A stretch of 64,000 bases of DNA from positions 9,903,441-9,967,440 of the forward strand of contig JARWIR010000016.1 in NCBI GenBank assembly GCA_029959085.1, written 5' to 3'. The stretch comes from Nemophila menziesii (lineage: Eukaryota > Streptophyta > Magnoliopsida > Boraginales > Hydrophyllaceae). The notes beneath the pieces are model-generated. The model saw only the letters and a list, made by a program, of their open reading frames with translations, was not told where the DNA came from and did no database searches. Both the position numbers and the translations under genes were made by a program. Shown here in pieces: positions 11,621-24,540 of this stretch (positions are counted from its first letter, which is position 1; every line of letters starts with the position of its first letter).

Positions 11621-12457
11621 ACGTTTTTAGTGTTAATAAGGGTAGATTAGGTCGATCGTAATAATATTGGATCTTTTGAGGGAGAAAGTGTGGACTTGTT
11701 GAGACCGACAAATCGCTAAAAGCAATATTTTGAGAAATTAACTCATTTGACAAAATGAAGAGTTCGGATAAATTATTCTCTCCGTTTCAAAATGGTTCAA
11801 AACATTTTTCCATTTTTCTTTTCATAAGATAAGGGCAAGGAAGAGTGATAGCCTTTTCATACATAAAAAAATCATGAACTTCATCAAACAACTCTTTATC
11901 TAATGAAGTATTCTAGATTCCCACAAAATAAATCTTTTCTCCACTATTTTTCATAGAAAAGAAGGTTGCAAGAGATGCACAATTAATTGAAAGATTTTTG
12001 TTTTGAGCAAAACTATTAAGTTTATGATCTCTACGAGTGTAGGAAAGATTTTGATAGAACCCTTGGACCAAACACACAAAGTGGGATTCTTTAATGTCAA
12101 GAATAGATAGTAATCCTTGAGACCTAAGAAGAAAGCAAAAATTTGGTACCTAGGAATGCACATTGAAAGGCTTGGTGACCGAGTAAGGTACTAAAGGTTT
12201 TGAGACTAACTTCACTTGTAAGATTCTCCAAGTTTACATCAAGAATTACATTGTCAAAGGAGGATTCTTCTTTTTCATTCATGGAGCTTTTCATCAAATT
12301 GTTGGTTGAAAAAGAGTGTGATGGAGCAAAATATCTAGCGCGGGTTATGTTTTAGTATTTGGAAGACAAGGCGAGGATTAAGAGGTATTTTGGAGATTCT
12401 AAGGATGAAAGGTTGCATATATAGACCTATAGTAGAGCAATCTATGAAGAAAACTTT
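11621..12457. other. unassigned region with decayed minus-strand coding look
   Basis: No intact gene. On the minus strand 12163-11951 and 11753-11475 are open for 70-92 codons with ordinary codon composition, as if a coding sequence had decayed, but I do not recognise the product. It ends where homology to the CACTA element begins. Confidence 0.35.
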
Positions 12458-15400
12458 TAGAATTTAGCAACGACGCTTTACGTTTACCGACGACTTTACG
12501 TGTCGTCGGTAAATTTGACGTGCATATATGCTGGACAGTCTGTATTTTTATCTCCTTAAACTCCAAAAACCCCATTTTTTTCTCCCAATTTCTCCAAAAA
12601 ACATCAATCAAACTCATTCAAATTTTTTGCAATACCTTCTCCAATTCATCTCTAACCATTTGCAAGCTTATAATCAAGGTGGGGCATCATCAACACACAA
12701 TTTCATCTACAAATATTAGGTAAATTCTTGAATTTTTTTTTTTATTATGATCATATTTGGTGTAATTCTTGCAATATTATGGGTTTAGGTTTATTATTAC
12801 ATTATCAAGGTTGAGACTTCATCATCAATATCCAATTTCTTCCACCAATTCAAGGTATTTTCTTAAAATTTCAAACTTTTTAATTTTTTTTATGCATGAA
12901 TTTTGAATTGTGTATTAGTTGCTATAGGTTATTATTTTGTATATTTTTTGATTGTCTTGTTATATATTGTGTATAAATCATGCATACATTCATTTATTTC
13001 ATATATTATTTTTCATATGTTTTTGTTTTTGTGTATTTATTTATGTGAAATTGTTTATTTATTTATTATGATGTAATTTTATTTATTTATTTATTTATTT
13101 TTGATGTAATTTTATTTATTTATTGGTTTGTAATTATATTCAAGCCATTGGTTTGTAATTTGTGTTGTTTATATTCATTGTGTTGTAATTTTTCTTTTCA
13201 TTTTATCAATTGGGTTGTAATAATTATTTATTTTATTTTCATATGAATGTAGTTGTCTAGTTATCTAAAATTGTTGCAAAGAGATGGCTTTGGATAAGAG
13301 TTGGATGGATGCTACGAATTTATTCGATCCAAACTATCTTGTTGGGGTTTTGGATTTTATCGCATATGCAAAACAACATTCGCAATATAAAGATCTTATT
13401 TATTGCCCGTGTAACTATTGTAAAAATAATCGTCGATTATCCTCTCGGACGGTTACGAACCACCTTTATAATGAAGGGATTATGAAGTCGTATCGGGTTT
13501 GGATAAAACACGGTAAGCAGCCGGTCGTTCCTGAAGAAAACCCTATTCCAAATATAGTTAATGAAATTTCCGAGGTTTATGACGATGTGAGACACAGTTA
13601 CGATGTTGGCGGTCATCAGGGTGACACCGAGATGAGAGACGCAGAAATTCCAAGTAGTTTCAAAAAACTGTTTAACGAATTGGAGACAGAATTATATCTG
13701 GGTTGTAAAGCGATGAGGTCATTGAACTTCATTGCCAAGCTTATGCACGTAAAAGTAAAGAACAAGTGGACTAACACGTCATTCACCGAGCTATTGGAGT
13801 TGATTGGTCGTATTTTGCCCAAACCTCACACTTTGCCCGATTCGTATGATTCATGCAACAAGAAGTTGAAAAGCTTGGGTATGGGGTATATTACCATCGA
13901 TGTTTGTTTGAACGATTGTGTCATATTTTATAAAGAGTATAAAGACCTCGATAAGTGTCCAGTTTGTAGCGAGTCTAGATGGGACCCAAAGAAGGGTATC
14001 AAAGTACCGCATAAGAAGCTCCGCTATTTTCCGATTGCTCCCAGGTTACAGCGACTATACGCTTCAAAGCACACCGCTGAAGACATGATTTGGCACCATA
14101 CCGGTAAGAGTGCAGATCCGGATGTGTTGCGTCATCCGGTTGATGGTGATAGTTGGAAGAGATTTGCAGCACTACACCCTGAGTTTGCTAGCGAACCTCG
14201 TAATGTATTTTTGGGTCTCGGTATCGACGGGTTTTGTCCTTTCTCTATGTAAAACAACTCGTATAGCATGTGGCCTGTTATATTAACCGTCTATAACTTT
14301 CCACCGTGGGTATGCATGAAGGAAACCACATTTCAGCTTTGTTTGTTGATTCCGGGTCCTCGTTCGCCCGGTAAGGACATGGATGTTTACCTCCGCCCTA
14401 TGATAGATGAGTTGGACGAGTTGTGGAGTAAATGGATCCTTACGTATGATGCCCATACAAAACAAGAGATTACTATGAAGGTTTGTCTGTTGTCTACGAC
14501 CAATGATTTCCCCGCTCGGTCATACACTTCAGGATGGTCGGGTCAAGGTTACATGGCTTGCCCGGAATGCATGGATTCCACACTGTCATTGGGTGTGAAA
14601 AAAGGTGTGGTTTACTTTGACCATAGACATTGGTTACCCACCGGACATCGGTTTAGAAAAGAATGTGTTTTGTACCCGGAAACCAATTCTACTAAGCGAC
14701 CGAAGAAATATAGTCCAGCTAGTATTCAGACACAGCTAGATGGCCTTCCCATTGTGTTTCCCGGCAAACACAAGGATTTTGGAGGCAAGGTGAAGAAGAC
14801 TACAGGTCCTCGCGAGACGAATTGGAAGAAAAAGAGTATTTTCTATCGTTTACCTTATTGGTCCAAAAATTTGTTGAAACATAACATTGATGTCATGAAC
14901 TGCGAGAAAAACGTGTGTGATGCTCTTCTCGGTACAGTTATAGCAGTCGATGGGAAACCAAACAAAGATAACGTTAAGGCGCGGGAGGATCTTAAGAAAA
15001 TGAATTTCAGGAAAGAATTGTGGTTGACAACAGTAGGAAATAAAACGATTCTAAAACGTGGAAAGTATACGTTGTCAGCGGAGAAGAGGAAGTTGTTTCT
15101 TGAGTGGTTACAGGCACAGAGGTTTCCCGATGGATTCACGTCTAGTATGAGGAATAACGTTCAAGCCGATACGGGGAAGATCATTGGAATGAAATCGCAT
15201 GATTGTCATGTTATGATGCAATACCTTTTTGTTTGTTGTCTCCCCGGGCTTCTAGATGATAAATCGATTAGCGACGCAATTATTGGGTTAGTTAACGTGT
15301 TTAGAGTCGTTTGTAACAAGAACCTGAGTAGGAAAGAGTTGGTGGATGGAAAGGCGAAAGTGGTTGAAGTGATGTGCAAGTTAGAAATGATCTTACCTCC

Positions 15401-15843
15401 CGCGTTTTTTGATATCATGATCCACTTAGTGATTCACTTATATGATGAAGCGTTGTTAGGGGCCCGGTTCAAATGCGGTGGATGTACCCATTTGAAAGGT
15501 ATTTGAAGAAGTTGAAAGAGTATATGCGAAACCCGGCTAGGCCTGAGGGTTCCATAGCCGAGGGTTACGTGGCGGAAGAGACGTTGACTTTCATATCGCG
15601 GTATCTTAGTGAAGAAAAAACAAAGTTCAACGATCCAGGGAGATACAACGAACAACTGCCAGAACCAAAAGACATATCCGTTTTCAATTCTCAGTGTACT
15701 CCTATTGGCAAGAAAGAGTCAGTTGCTTTACCAGCACTTCAGAAGGAGCACGTCAGTTGGTATATTTTGAATATCTGCGACGAGCTCGAACCATATAGGA
15801 CGTAAGTAACGTTTACTTATTTATATATATATATATATATATT

Positions 15844-15885
<42 letters not shown>

Positions 15886-15892
15886 TATTTAT
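12458..15892 (+). mobile_element. CACTA (En/Spm) element fragment, copy 1
   Basis: This segment is nearly identical to 20932-24300 of the full CACTA element about 8.47 kb downstream, in the same orientation. It starts inside the 5' subterminal repeat region (ACCGACGACTTTACGTGTCG at about 12487) and stops in the AT-microsatellite intron after the first transposase exon. It has no CACTA terminus at either end. Shared sequence includes the 0.75 kb leader between the subterminal repeats and the ATG. It is therefore a partial copy, arising by abortive repair or duplication followed by deletion. Confidence 0.85.
13284..15805 (+). pseudogene. TNP2-like CACTA transposase, first exon, copy 1
   Basis: The protein starts MALDKSWMDATNLFDPNYL, a transposase-associated domain with a C-x-C-x2-C cluster near residues 50-55. 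It continues into the Transposase_21 (TNP2) domain, with CPVC near 228 and the block FLGLGIDGFCPFSM at the end of the first frame. In the second frame are IPGPRSPGKDMDVYLRPM and then DUF4218-type motifs (HDCHVMMQYL, RPEGSIAEGYVAEE). Relative to copy 2, a C-to-T change creates TAA at 14250-14252, and one G is lost from the run at 15459-15462, shifting frame. The usual VMHxEKNV motif reads VMNCEKNV. Downstream exons (DUF4216) are absent. Non-functional. Confidence 0.85.
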
Positions 15893-17279
15893 TTGAACGC
15901 TCCACTTAGCATACTCCCTATTAGATGAATTAAAAATTCACTATACATATCTAGGAATCACGAGGACTTTATGGTTATAGAGTAGGCTTAGGGATATTTA
16001 AACTCATACGTTATGAATTTAAGATATAATTAATTTAACTATTTTATTATATATTTAAATTTTAATTTAAAGGGTTATTTTTTAATTATTGTTTATATGT
16101 TAGATTGGAGTAGATTAATTTCTGTTACATTTGATGGATTACTAATACTAACAATTAGACGGTAAAGATGGCTAGTTGGTCTATTGGTTAGACTCTTGCA
16201 TAAAATCAAATGGTAAAAATTGTTAGTTGGTATAGTGGTTAGTCTTTTTGAAGTCAAAGTTACTAAAAATGCATGAAACTAATATACAATGAGTTTTCTT
16301 GACGAGCTTAACTGACTTGTAAGCCTAATATGTATGATAATTTTGCGAGATTTCATGACTTGTAGGCGGATCTTTGAATTTTCCACCTTTACAAGATAAT
16401 AAAATTCATGAAAATATTGTGAAATTTTTTTAACAATTATTTGATCGATTAAATATTTGTATAGATGTAAGATGTTACAAAACTGAGAAAAATCCGAGTA
16501 TTATCGGAAAAATGTGTATAAATTTATATCCTTTGGGAACTGATTTATCATCAACCCTTGCTTGTAGAAGTAGATTTTCTGTAAGTTGCATTTGATTAAG
16601 ATTGCTTTGAAATGATAATGTTGTTTGTTGATATTCTAGTTACCTGAATGAATGATAATGTATCAAATAAGAGTTTGAGATGGGAAAACTGAGAGAGGGA
16701 GTTTGTTAATTTATTTATTGATTCTTGGTTATTATTGTAATTTGTAAGATGTTTATTGGGCATTTTAGCAGTACAGGAAAGTTGATGAACAATGATCTAT
16801 TTATACGGTACAAAATAATGCAAAGGTGGTGAGTATGTTTGAAGGTCGAAGAGAGCTTTTAGATCCAATAAAAAGGAAAACATCCAGATATGTACACAGA
16901 AGCATGTAATCAGGATTAAGACTTACTGGATAGTTAAAACATCCATCTCTATACATTATCCACCTTTATCAATTAATATCAAAAGCATTTCAATATTGGG
17001 TAGATATCAGTCTTCATTGATCATGAGATTGAATCTAAACTTAGACAAAGAGTGGATTTAAGTAGAGGTGTGATCTAACTTTAAGAGTAGCTTTCATTAC
17101 AAAGAACAAAAGTAAGAAACGAAAATAATAGATAGTCAGAGAACAAGATTTTGATTAGACACAATCTTTGAGCTGCTAGCCTTCAGGTCTTTCAAGCGAA
17201 GATCGTGTTTAGATGGAGTTGGCCTACATAAGAGAAGAGAGAAAATAAAAATAAAAATAAAAAAAGAATTGGATATGGA

Positions 17280-17284
<5 letters not shown>
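15893..17284. other. intergenic AT-rich region downstream of the kelch gene
   Basis: No open frame worth annotating. A tRNA-like phrase, TAGTTGGTCTATTGGTTAGA near 16171 and a shorter echo near 16226, resembles a tRNA A-box half, but no B-box or cloverleaf follows. It probably holds the 3' flank of the minus-strand kelch gene. Confidence 0.35.

Positions 17285-17362
<78 letters not shown>
17285..17362. repeat. (GA)n microsatellite
   Basis: About 39 uninterrupted GA dinucleotides. It lies just beyond the stop codon of the minus-strand kelch gene, where it would be a CT tract in the 3' UTR. Open frames running through it are artefacts of the repeat. Confidence 0.97.
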
Positions 17363-17367
<5 letters not shown>

Positions 17368-18825
17368 TTACAGAAAGAAAACATCACTCAACATATGGGC
17401 TTCAAGTTGTGGAATGAGAGAAAACCAATTGAGTTTATTCTTGACCTTAACATACAAGCTGGTTTTAGTGTTAAAGAAAGAGTCTAACACAGATGATTTT
17501 CTCTTAAGAATGAATGATGAAGATACCAGGGTAGAAACGGAATGTACCACAAAACGAGACTTCTTAGATATGGATTTTGGACCTTCCATTGCCCAAAATA
17601 CTTCGAATTCACCTTCCTTTGTCACATTCAAAAATGGAGATGTGCTACACATATTCATTGTAAGATCGGGAATTTTTTTAAATAAATCAAACACATATAA
17701 CTTGTCTTTGGAAAAATCTAAAACAAACAACAACCCCGATCCTCCATAATGGAAAACGGATTCTCCTATAAACACCATTAATTGTCCGGACACCACAGCA
17801 GGTTTTGAAGGAAGACACCGAAGATCTGATAAATCAATTTTTGTATAAGATTTCCAATGTCTTTTTTTTATATCATCTTCAGCTTCATAGGTGTATAATG
17901 CGTATTGATGCTCACCTATATAACCATTATTAAGACCAACTACAATAACAGTTTTACCTTCAATTTCAACTGCCCCAACAATTACATAGCAATAAACATT
18001 TCTAAAATATGAACAAGCAAACCTTTCTTTATCAGTTATTTCTTCATAAATATATTTTTTATCATCTTTTCCTTCATCGAAATATTCTTCTATTTCTTCT
18101 TTTTTTTCTATTTCTTCTTTTTTTTCTATTTCTTCTATTTCTTTAGGATCAACATATCTACTTCTTTCCCTTTTATAATAAAGAACTAGTTTATCTTCGT
18201 CTTCTTTTTCTTCTTCTTCTTCTTCTTCATCATCTTCTTCTTCTTCTTCTTCTTCTTCATCATCATCTTCTTCTTCTTCTTCTTCTTCTTCTTCATCATC
18301 AGGAACCTCGGAATAAGGAGGAACCTCGGGATAAGGAGGAGGATTGGGAATCTCTTCCCATCCAGATCCATCTCTTTTCATAACCTCCATCAAAACCGAC
18401 TTTTTTCCATACTTCTGAACTAATCCTCCCACAACATAGAGCTGACCACCTAAAATCACAGGATACGGATAAATTCTTTCCTGATTCATATCCGGACCTT
18501 TTACCCACACTTTATCCATTTTCTCCAAATCAAGGTATTCTACGCTTCTGCTCTCCTTGCCACCAATGCGATATAAACAAGAGTTAAAAACTATATAACT
18601 CGCCTTTAAACCCCCCCCATCACTACTGCAAAATGGCTTAATACTTTTTGCCAAACTTCCAACTTTTTCCCCAACCCACTTTTTTTTCTTTTTCTTTTCC
18701 CGGTATCTTTTTTCAAATTCAATAAATTGTTTTTTATTTGAAACATAATAATCCACGGTGTTTTTGCCCGGCCAATTCTCCACCACACACATTATGCTTG
18801 TTGTGTCGGGCGTTTCCATTTCCAT
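17368..18825 (-). CDS. kelch-repeat-like protein with long acidic insert
   Basis: A single uninterrupted 485-codon frame, the best host-gene candidate here. The start is the first of two close ATGs (MEMETPDTT...). Residues about 75-145 look like kelch blades: ASYIVFNSCLYRIGGKES, then SVEYLDLEKMDKVWVKGPDM, then GGQLYVVGG, with the double-glycine and W spacing of the repeat. Around residues 175-215 is an almost pure Glu/Asp run encoded by a GAA/GAT microsatellite, followed by KKEEIEKKEEIEE repeats. The second half has further blade-like strands (KPAVVSGQLMVFIGES, LLFVLDFSKDKLYVFDL). No F-box, signal peptide or membrane segment is evident. Plant kelch proteins often act as adaptors, but nothing here shows the partner. 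No intron is needed. Expression is unproven. Confidence 0.7.
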   Translation of the reverse strand: MEMETPDTTSIMCVVENWPGKNTVDYYVSNKKQFIEFEKRYREKKKKKKWVGEKVGSLAKSIKPFCSSDGGGLKASYIVFNSCLYRIGGKESRSVEYLDLEKMDKVWVKGPDMNQERIYPYPVILGGQLYVVGGLVQKYGKKSVLMEVMKRDGSGWEEIPNPPPYPEVPPYSEVPDDEEEEEEEEEDDDEEEEEEEEDDEEEEEEEKEDEDKLVLYYKRERSRYVDPKEIEEIEKKEEIEKKEEIEEYFDEGKDDKKYIYEEITDKERFACSYFRNVYCYVIVGAVEIEGKTVIVVGLNNGYIGEHQYALYTYEAEDDIKKRHWKSYTKIDLSDLRCLPSKPAVVSGQLMVFIGESVFHYGGSGLLFVLDFSKDKLYVFDLFKKIPDLTMNMCSTSPFLNVTKEGEFEVFWAMEGPKSISKKSRFVVHSVSTLVSSSFILKRKSSVLDSFFNTKTSLYVKVKNKLNWFSLIPQLEAHMLSDVFFL

Positions 18826-19934
18826 TGGATTTCACAGTTGTGTCATATAAATGTTTACTTTTTTTTCTTTTGGGTTGGGAAGGTGGATGTCTTTCAACGC
18901 GGTTTTATTATGCTTTATATTATATTTGTTTTCTTTTTTTCAAAGTTTTATTTTTAGTTATTATTTTTTCAACCATTTTTTTAATATACTTTCTATATGG
19001 AGTATTTTAAATTTGTAAAGAAAAAATCATAAATTATAATATTTTTAAAAGAAATAAAAAATAATATGTTTTTACAAATTATAAATATATAAAATAATTT
19101 ATAATTAGTATATAAGAATTTTTTTTTGTAAAATATATAAATAATCTATTAAAATAAATTTTACAAAACCATTTTTTAGTTATTTATTTTTCCAATCATT
19201 TTTAATTCATTTTCTATATCAAGTTTTATTTTTAATTTATTTCTAAAAAAAGCATAAATTATGATATTTCAATAAAATAAAAATAATATGTTTCGACAAA
19301 ATATAAATATATAGAAAATAATTATAAATATAATTGTAATTACTATATAAAAATAACTTATATAAAATATTTAAATAAAGAAATTTTATTAAAATAGAAA
19401 TTATTAAAATTGAAATTATTAAAATAGAAACTATTAAAATTAAGTTTGAATATAAAATTTCAAAATTAGGAGTTGACATTGGGAAATTGTTGGAACGAAG
19501 TTGTTATAGAAAGTTGATTAAGAGAAAATGGTATTTAACTCTCAATTCTGGCTAAAATTGTAGGAGAGTTGTTGGACTTTGCCTAAAGATAAGAAAATAT
19601 GTTGATCTTACAATTGGGGCTCCATCTTCTATGAAGTCTCTTGAAATATAAAAAAATAGGTTTTTAACTTCCAATTCTAGCTTTTAAATAGAATTGGGGT
19701 TCACTTGAACTTAGCCTAATTACCCTTTTAAAAAAGATATTGGAAAAAACACTTCCTTCAAAACTTCAAATAATGCTAAAAAAAAAAAAAATCTTACTTT
19801 ATTGACTATTTTTCTATGTGAACGCAATATTTTTGTTGTCAATCACTAATATATAAAATATGAGATGGTTAATTGTTACCTACTCACTTAATTTACTGAT
19901 AATAACAATTGATCCATGTTCTATGATTTTTGGT
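18826..19934. other. AT-rich region upstream of the kelch gene
   Basis: Presumed promoter side of the minus-strand kelch gene; a TTTATATG sequence lies about 20 bp from the ATG, too close to be a convincing TATA box for that start. The rest is very AT-rich. At 19383-19443 a 14-15 bp unit (ATTATTAAAATTGAA) repeats about four times. No coding feature. Confidence 0.45.
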
Positions 19935-20325
19935 CATTTACTACATAGTGCGTTTTTAAAACCATTTACTAATAATGAATAGCAGGTTAATAATTGAGAC
20001 ATAGTTTCAAGGTATATTGATTAATTAAAAATAAAGTCCTACTACTTAAATTTTGTGTATTCTAAATCACCCACTAATATATAAATTAAATATTTATTGT
20101 GGGGTTCAAATGAAATAAATTAGTGATAGACTACTATAATCTTACATATGCATGTTTAAATTTCGTGTAACAGCCTTATTTAATGGGCGTAGTAACCGAG
20201 AGGGAGAATTGTAACACTTCTAATATATTAGTGGGTGATTTCGAACTCATAATAGTTAAGTGGTTCAAATAGGACTGCTGAGATAGTTGGTTCTAAAACA
20301 TACACTATGTTATATCTGAAGAGAT
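19935..20325. mobile_element. foldback/MITE-like inverted repeat
   Basis: An inverted repeat brackets about 390 bp. The inner arms are AAATCACCCACTAATATAT (about 20068) and its complement within ATATTAGTGGGTGATTTCG (about 20226). Further out AGTCCTA and its complement pair, and the outermost arms are ACATAGTGCG...AAAACC (19952 on) against GGTTCTAAAACATACACTATGT (20290 on). The arms differ by indels, so it is an old copy. There is no coding capacity, and target duplications are not clear. Confidence 0.5.
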
Positions 20326-20695
20326 GATATATATTACCCTTTATGATCAAAATGCCTTTTAAACTAAAGAAAAGCCAATTTGGTTTTAAAGGGTATAATT
20401 ATCTGTTAAGTTATAACATGGGGTTATTTTTAGCTTTTTGTATAACACAAGGACTAATGATGCAAAGGTTATAAATCTTGACAGTTATTTGTTTCTGTAC
20501 CATAACAAACATAGATCGTTCGGGCTTGCTAAGACAAGTAACATAAGGTATTTTTTTTAATTCCATTGTAACATTTGTCAGCAGCTTCTCAAAGCATATT
20601 CATTAGTTCTTGAGAAGAACCCGCCTTTTAGTTTTTCAATTATTTTGGGAATTTCTCCCTGTAAATACGGAGGAAGTGTTTGATCATGCATGGAG
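20326..20695. other. spacer before the CACTA element
   Basis: AT-rich, without open frames or recognisable repeats. It ends TGGAG at the CACTA terminus. Confidence 0.4.
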
Positions 20696-20714
20696 CACTA
20701 CTACAGATCGGGGT

Positions 20715-20995
20715 TTTACCCACGACTGTTTACCGACGACACGCAAAGTCGTCGGTAATCTTTTGTTATTTACCGACAACAAGTAATTACCCACGAGAAA
20801 CCTTTCGCCGGTAATTTACAGACAACTGGCCTCGTGGGTAAATGACAAAACGTCGTCGTTAATTATTTTTTTTTTTGCTTGGAATTGTCGTCGGTAAGTT
20901 ACTGACAAGTGGAAAAGTTGTCGCTAAAATCTAGAATTTAGCGACGACGCTTTACGTTTACCGACGACTTTACGTGTCGTCGGTAAATTTAACGT
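20715..20995. repeat. 5' subterminal repeats of the CACTA element
   Basis: Multiple direct and inverted copies of TTTACCGACGAC / GTCGTCGGTAA and variants (for example 20729-20760, 20955-20990). In En/Spm elements such repeats are bound by the smaller TNPA protein. The fragment at 12458 retains only the last two or three units. Confidence 0.85.
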
Positions 20996-21754
20996 GCATA
21001 TATGCTGGACAGTCTGTATTTTTATCTCCTTAAACCCCAAAAACCCCATTTTTTTTCTCCCAATTTCTCCCAAAAACATCAATCAAACTCATTCAAATTT
21101 TTTGCAATACCTTCTCCAATTCATCTCTAACCATTTGCAAGCTTATAATCAAGGTGGGCATCATCAACACACAATTTCATCTACAAATATTAGGTAAATT
21201 CTTGAATATTTTTTTTTAATATGATCATATTAGGTGTAATTCTTGCAATATTATGGGTTTAGGTTTATTATTACATTATCAAGGTTGAGACTTCATCATC
21301 AATATCCAATTTCTTCCACCAATTCAAGGTATTTTCGTAAAATTTCAAACTTTTTAATTTTTTTTTATGCATGAATTTTGAATTGTGTATTAGTTGCTAT
21401 AGGTTATTATTTTGTATATTTTTTGATTGTCTTGTTATATATTGTGTATAAATCATGCATACATTCATTTATTTCATATATTATGTTTCATATGTTTTTG
21501 TTTTTGTGTATTTATTTATGTGAAATTGTTTATTTATTTATTATGATGTAATTTTATTTATTTATTTATTTGTGATGTAATTTTATTTATTTATTGGTTT
21601 GTAATTATATTCAAGCCATTGGTTTGTAATTTGTGTTATTTATATTCATTGTGTTGTAATTTTTCTTTTCATTTTAACAATTGGGTTGTAATAATTATTT
21701 ATTTTATTTTCATATGAATGTAGTTGTCTAGTTATCTAAAATTGTTGTAAAGAG

Positions 21755-24375
21755 ATGGCTTTGGATAAGAGTTGGATGGATGCTACGAATTTATTCGATC
21801 CAAACTATCTTGTTGGGTTTTGGATTTTATCGCATATGCAAAACAACATTCGCAATATAAAGATCTTATTTATTGCCCGTGTAACTATTGTAAAAATAAT
21901 CGTCGATTACCCTCTCGAACGGTTACGAACCACCTTTATAATGAAGGGATTATGAAGTCGTATCGGGTTTGGATAAAACACGGTGAGCAGCCGGTCGTTC
22001 CCGAAGAAAACCCTATTCCGAATATAGTTAATGAAATTGCCGAGGTTTATGACGATGTGAGACACAGTTACGATGTTGGCGGTCATCAGGGTGACACCGA
22101 GATGAGAGACGCAGAAATTCCAAGTAGTTTCAAAAAACTGTTTAACGAATTGGAGACAGAATTATATCCGGGTTGTAAAGCGATGAGTTCATTGAACTTC
22201 ATTGCCAAGCTTATGCACGTAAAAGTAAAGAACAAGTGGACTAACACGTCATTCACCGAGCTATTGGAGTTGATTGGTCGTATTTTGCCCAAACCTCACA
22301 CTTTGCCCGATTCGTATGATTCATGCAACAAGAAGTTGAAAAGCTTGGGTATGGGGTATATTACCATCGATGTTTGTTTGAACGATTGTGCCATATTTTA
22401 TAAAGAGTATAAAGACCTCTATAAGTGTCCAGTTTGTAGCGAGTCTAGATGGGACCCAAAGAAGGGTATCAAAGTACCGCATAAGAAGCTCCGCTATTTT
22501 CCGATTGCTCCCAGGTTACAGCGACTACACGCTTCAAAGCACACCGCTGAAGACATGATTTGGCACCGTACCGGTAAGAGTGCCGATCCGGATGTGTTGC
22601 GTCATCCGGTTGATGGTGATAGTTGGAAGAGATTTGCAGCGCTACACCCTGAGTTTGCTAGCGAATCTCGTAATGTATTTTTGGGTCTCGGTATCGACGG
22701 GTTTTGTCCTTTCTCTATGCAAAACAACTCGTATAGCATGTGGCCTGTTATTATTAACCGTCTATAACTTGCCACCTTGGGTATGCATGAAGGAAACCAC
22801 ATTTCAGCTTTGTTTGTTGATTCCGGGTCCTCGTTCGCCCGGTAAGGACATGGATGTTTACCTCCGCCCTATGATAGATGAGTTGGACGAGTTGTGGAGT
22901 AAAGGGATCCTTACGTATGATACCCATACAAAACAAGAGTTTACTATGAAGGTTTGTCTGTTGTCCGCGACCAATGATTTCCCCGCTCGGTCATACACTT
23001 CAGGATGGTCGGGTCAAGGTTACATGGCTTGCCCGGAATGCATGGATTCCACACCGTCATTGGGTGTGAAAAACGGTGTGGTTTACTTTGACCATAGACG
23101 TTGGTTACCCACCGGACATCGGTTTAGAAAAGAATGTGTTTTGTACCCGGAAACCAATTCTACAAAGCGACCGAAGAAATATAGTCCAGCTAGTATTCAG
23201 ACACAGTTAGATGGCCTTCCCATTGTGTTTCCCGGCAAACACAAGGATTTTGGAGGCAAGGTGACGAAGACTACAGGTCCTCGCGAGACGAATTAGAAGA
23301 AAAAGAGTATTTTCTATCGTTTACCTTATTGGTCCGAAAATTTGTTGAAACATAACATTGATGTCATGCACTGCGAGAAAAACGTGTGTGATGCTCTTCT
23401 CGGTACAGTTATAGCAGTCGATGGGAAACCAAACAAAGATAACGTTAAGGCGCGGGATGATCTTAAGAAAATGAATTTCGGGAAAGAATTGTGGTTGACA
23501 ACAGTAGGATATAAAACGATTCTAAAACGTGGAAAGTATACGTTGTCAGCGGAGAAGAGGAAGTTGTTTCTTGAGTGGTTACAAGCACAGAGGTTTCCCG
23601 ATGGATTCGCGTCTAGTATGAGGAATAACGTTCAAGCCGATACGGGGAAGATCATTGGAATGAAATCGCATGATTGTCATGTTATGAAGCAGTACCTTTT
23701 TGTTTGTTGTCTCCCCGGGCTTCTAGATGATAAATCGATTAGCGACGCAATTATTGGGTTAGTTAACGTGTTTAGAGTCGTTTGTAACAAGAACCTGAGT
23801 AGGAAAGAGTTGGTGGATGGTAAGGCGAAAGTGGTTGAAGTGATGTGCAAGTTAGAAATGATCTTACCTCCCGCGTTATTTGATATCATGATCCACTTAG
23901 TGATTCACTTATATGATGAAGCGTTGTTAGGGGGCCCGGTTCAAATGCGGTGGATGTACCCATTTGAAAGGTATTTGAAGAAGTTGAAAGAGTATATTCG
24001 AAACCCGGCTAGGCCTGAGGGTTCCATAGCCGAGGGTTACGTGGCGGAAGAGACGTTGACTTTCATATCGCGGTATCTTAGTGAAGAAAAAACAAAGTTC
24101 AACGATCCAGGGAGATACAACGAACAACTGCCAGAACCAAAAGAGATATCCGTTTTCAATTCTCAGTGTACTCCTATTGGCAAGAAAGAGTCAGTTGCTT
24201 TACCAACTCTTCAGAAGGAGCACGTCAGTTGGTATATTTTGAATAACTGCGACGAGCTCGAACCATATAGGACGTAAGTAACGTTTACTTATTTATATAT
24301 TTTTATATATATATATATTTATATATTTATATATTTATATATTTATATATTCATATATTTATATATTTATATTTA

Positions 24376-24412
<37 letters not shown>

Positions 24413-24503
24413 TTATATACTTATATATTTATATATTTATATATATATATTAATATATTTATATATATATTTATATATTCATATATTTATATATTAATAT
24501 ATT

Positions 24504-24540
<37 letters not shown>

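Noticed and set aside
16165..16260. tRNA-like phrases TAGTTGGTCTATTGGTTAGA
   Set aside because: Only an A-box-like half, no B box, no acceptor pairing.
17269..17487. Open frame through the GA repeat
   Set aside because: Its Arg-Glu run is the translation of (GA)n; no other coding sign.
13284..24277. Two transposase copies read as a host tandem gene duplication
   Set aside because: CACTA termini, subterminal repeats and TNP2 domains show they are transposon genes.
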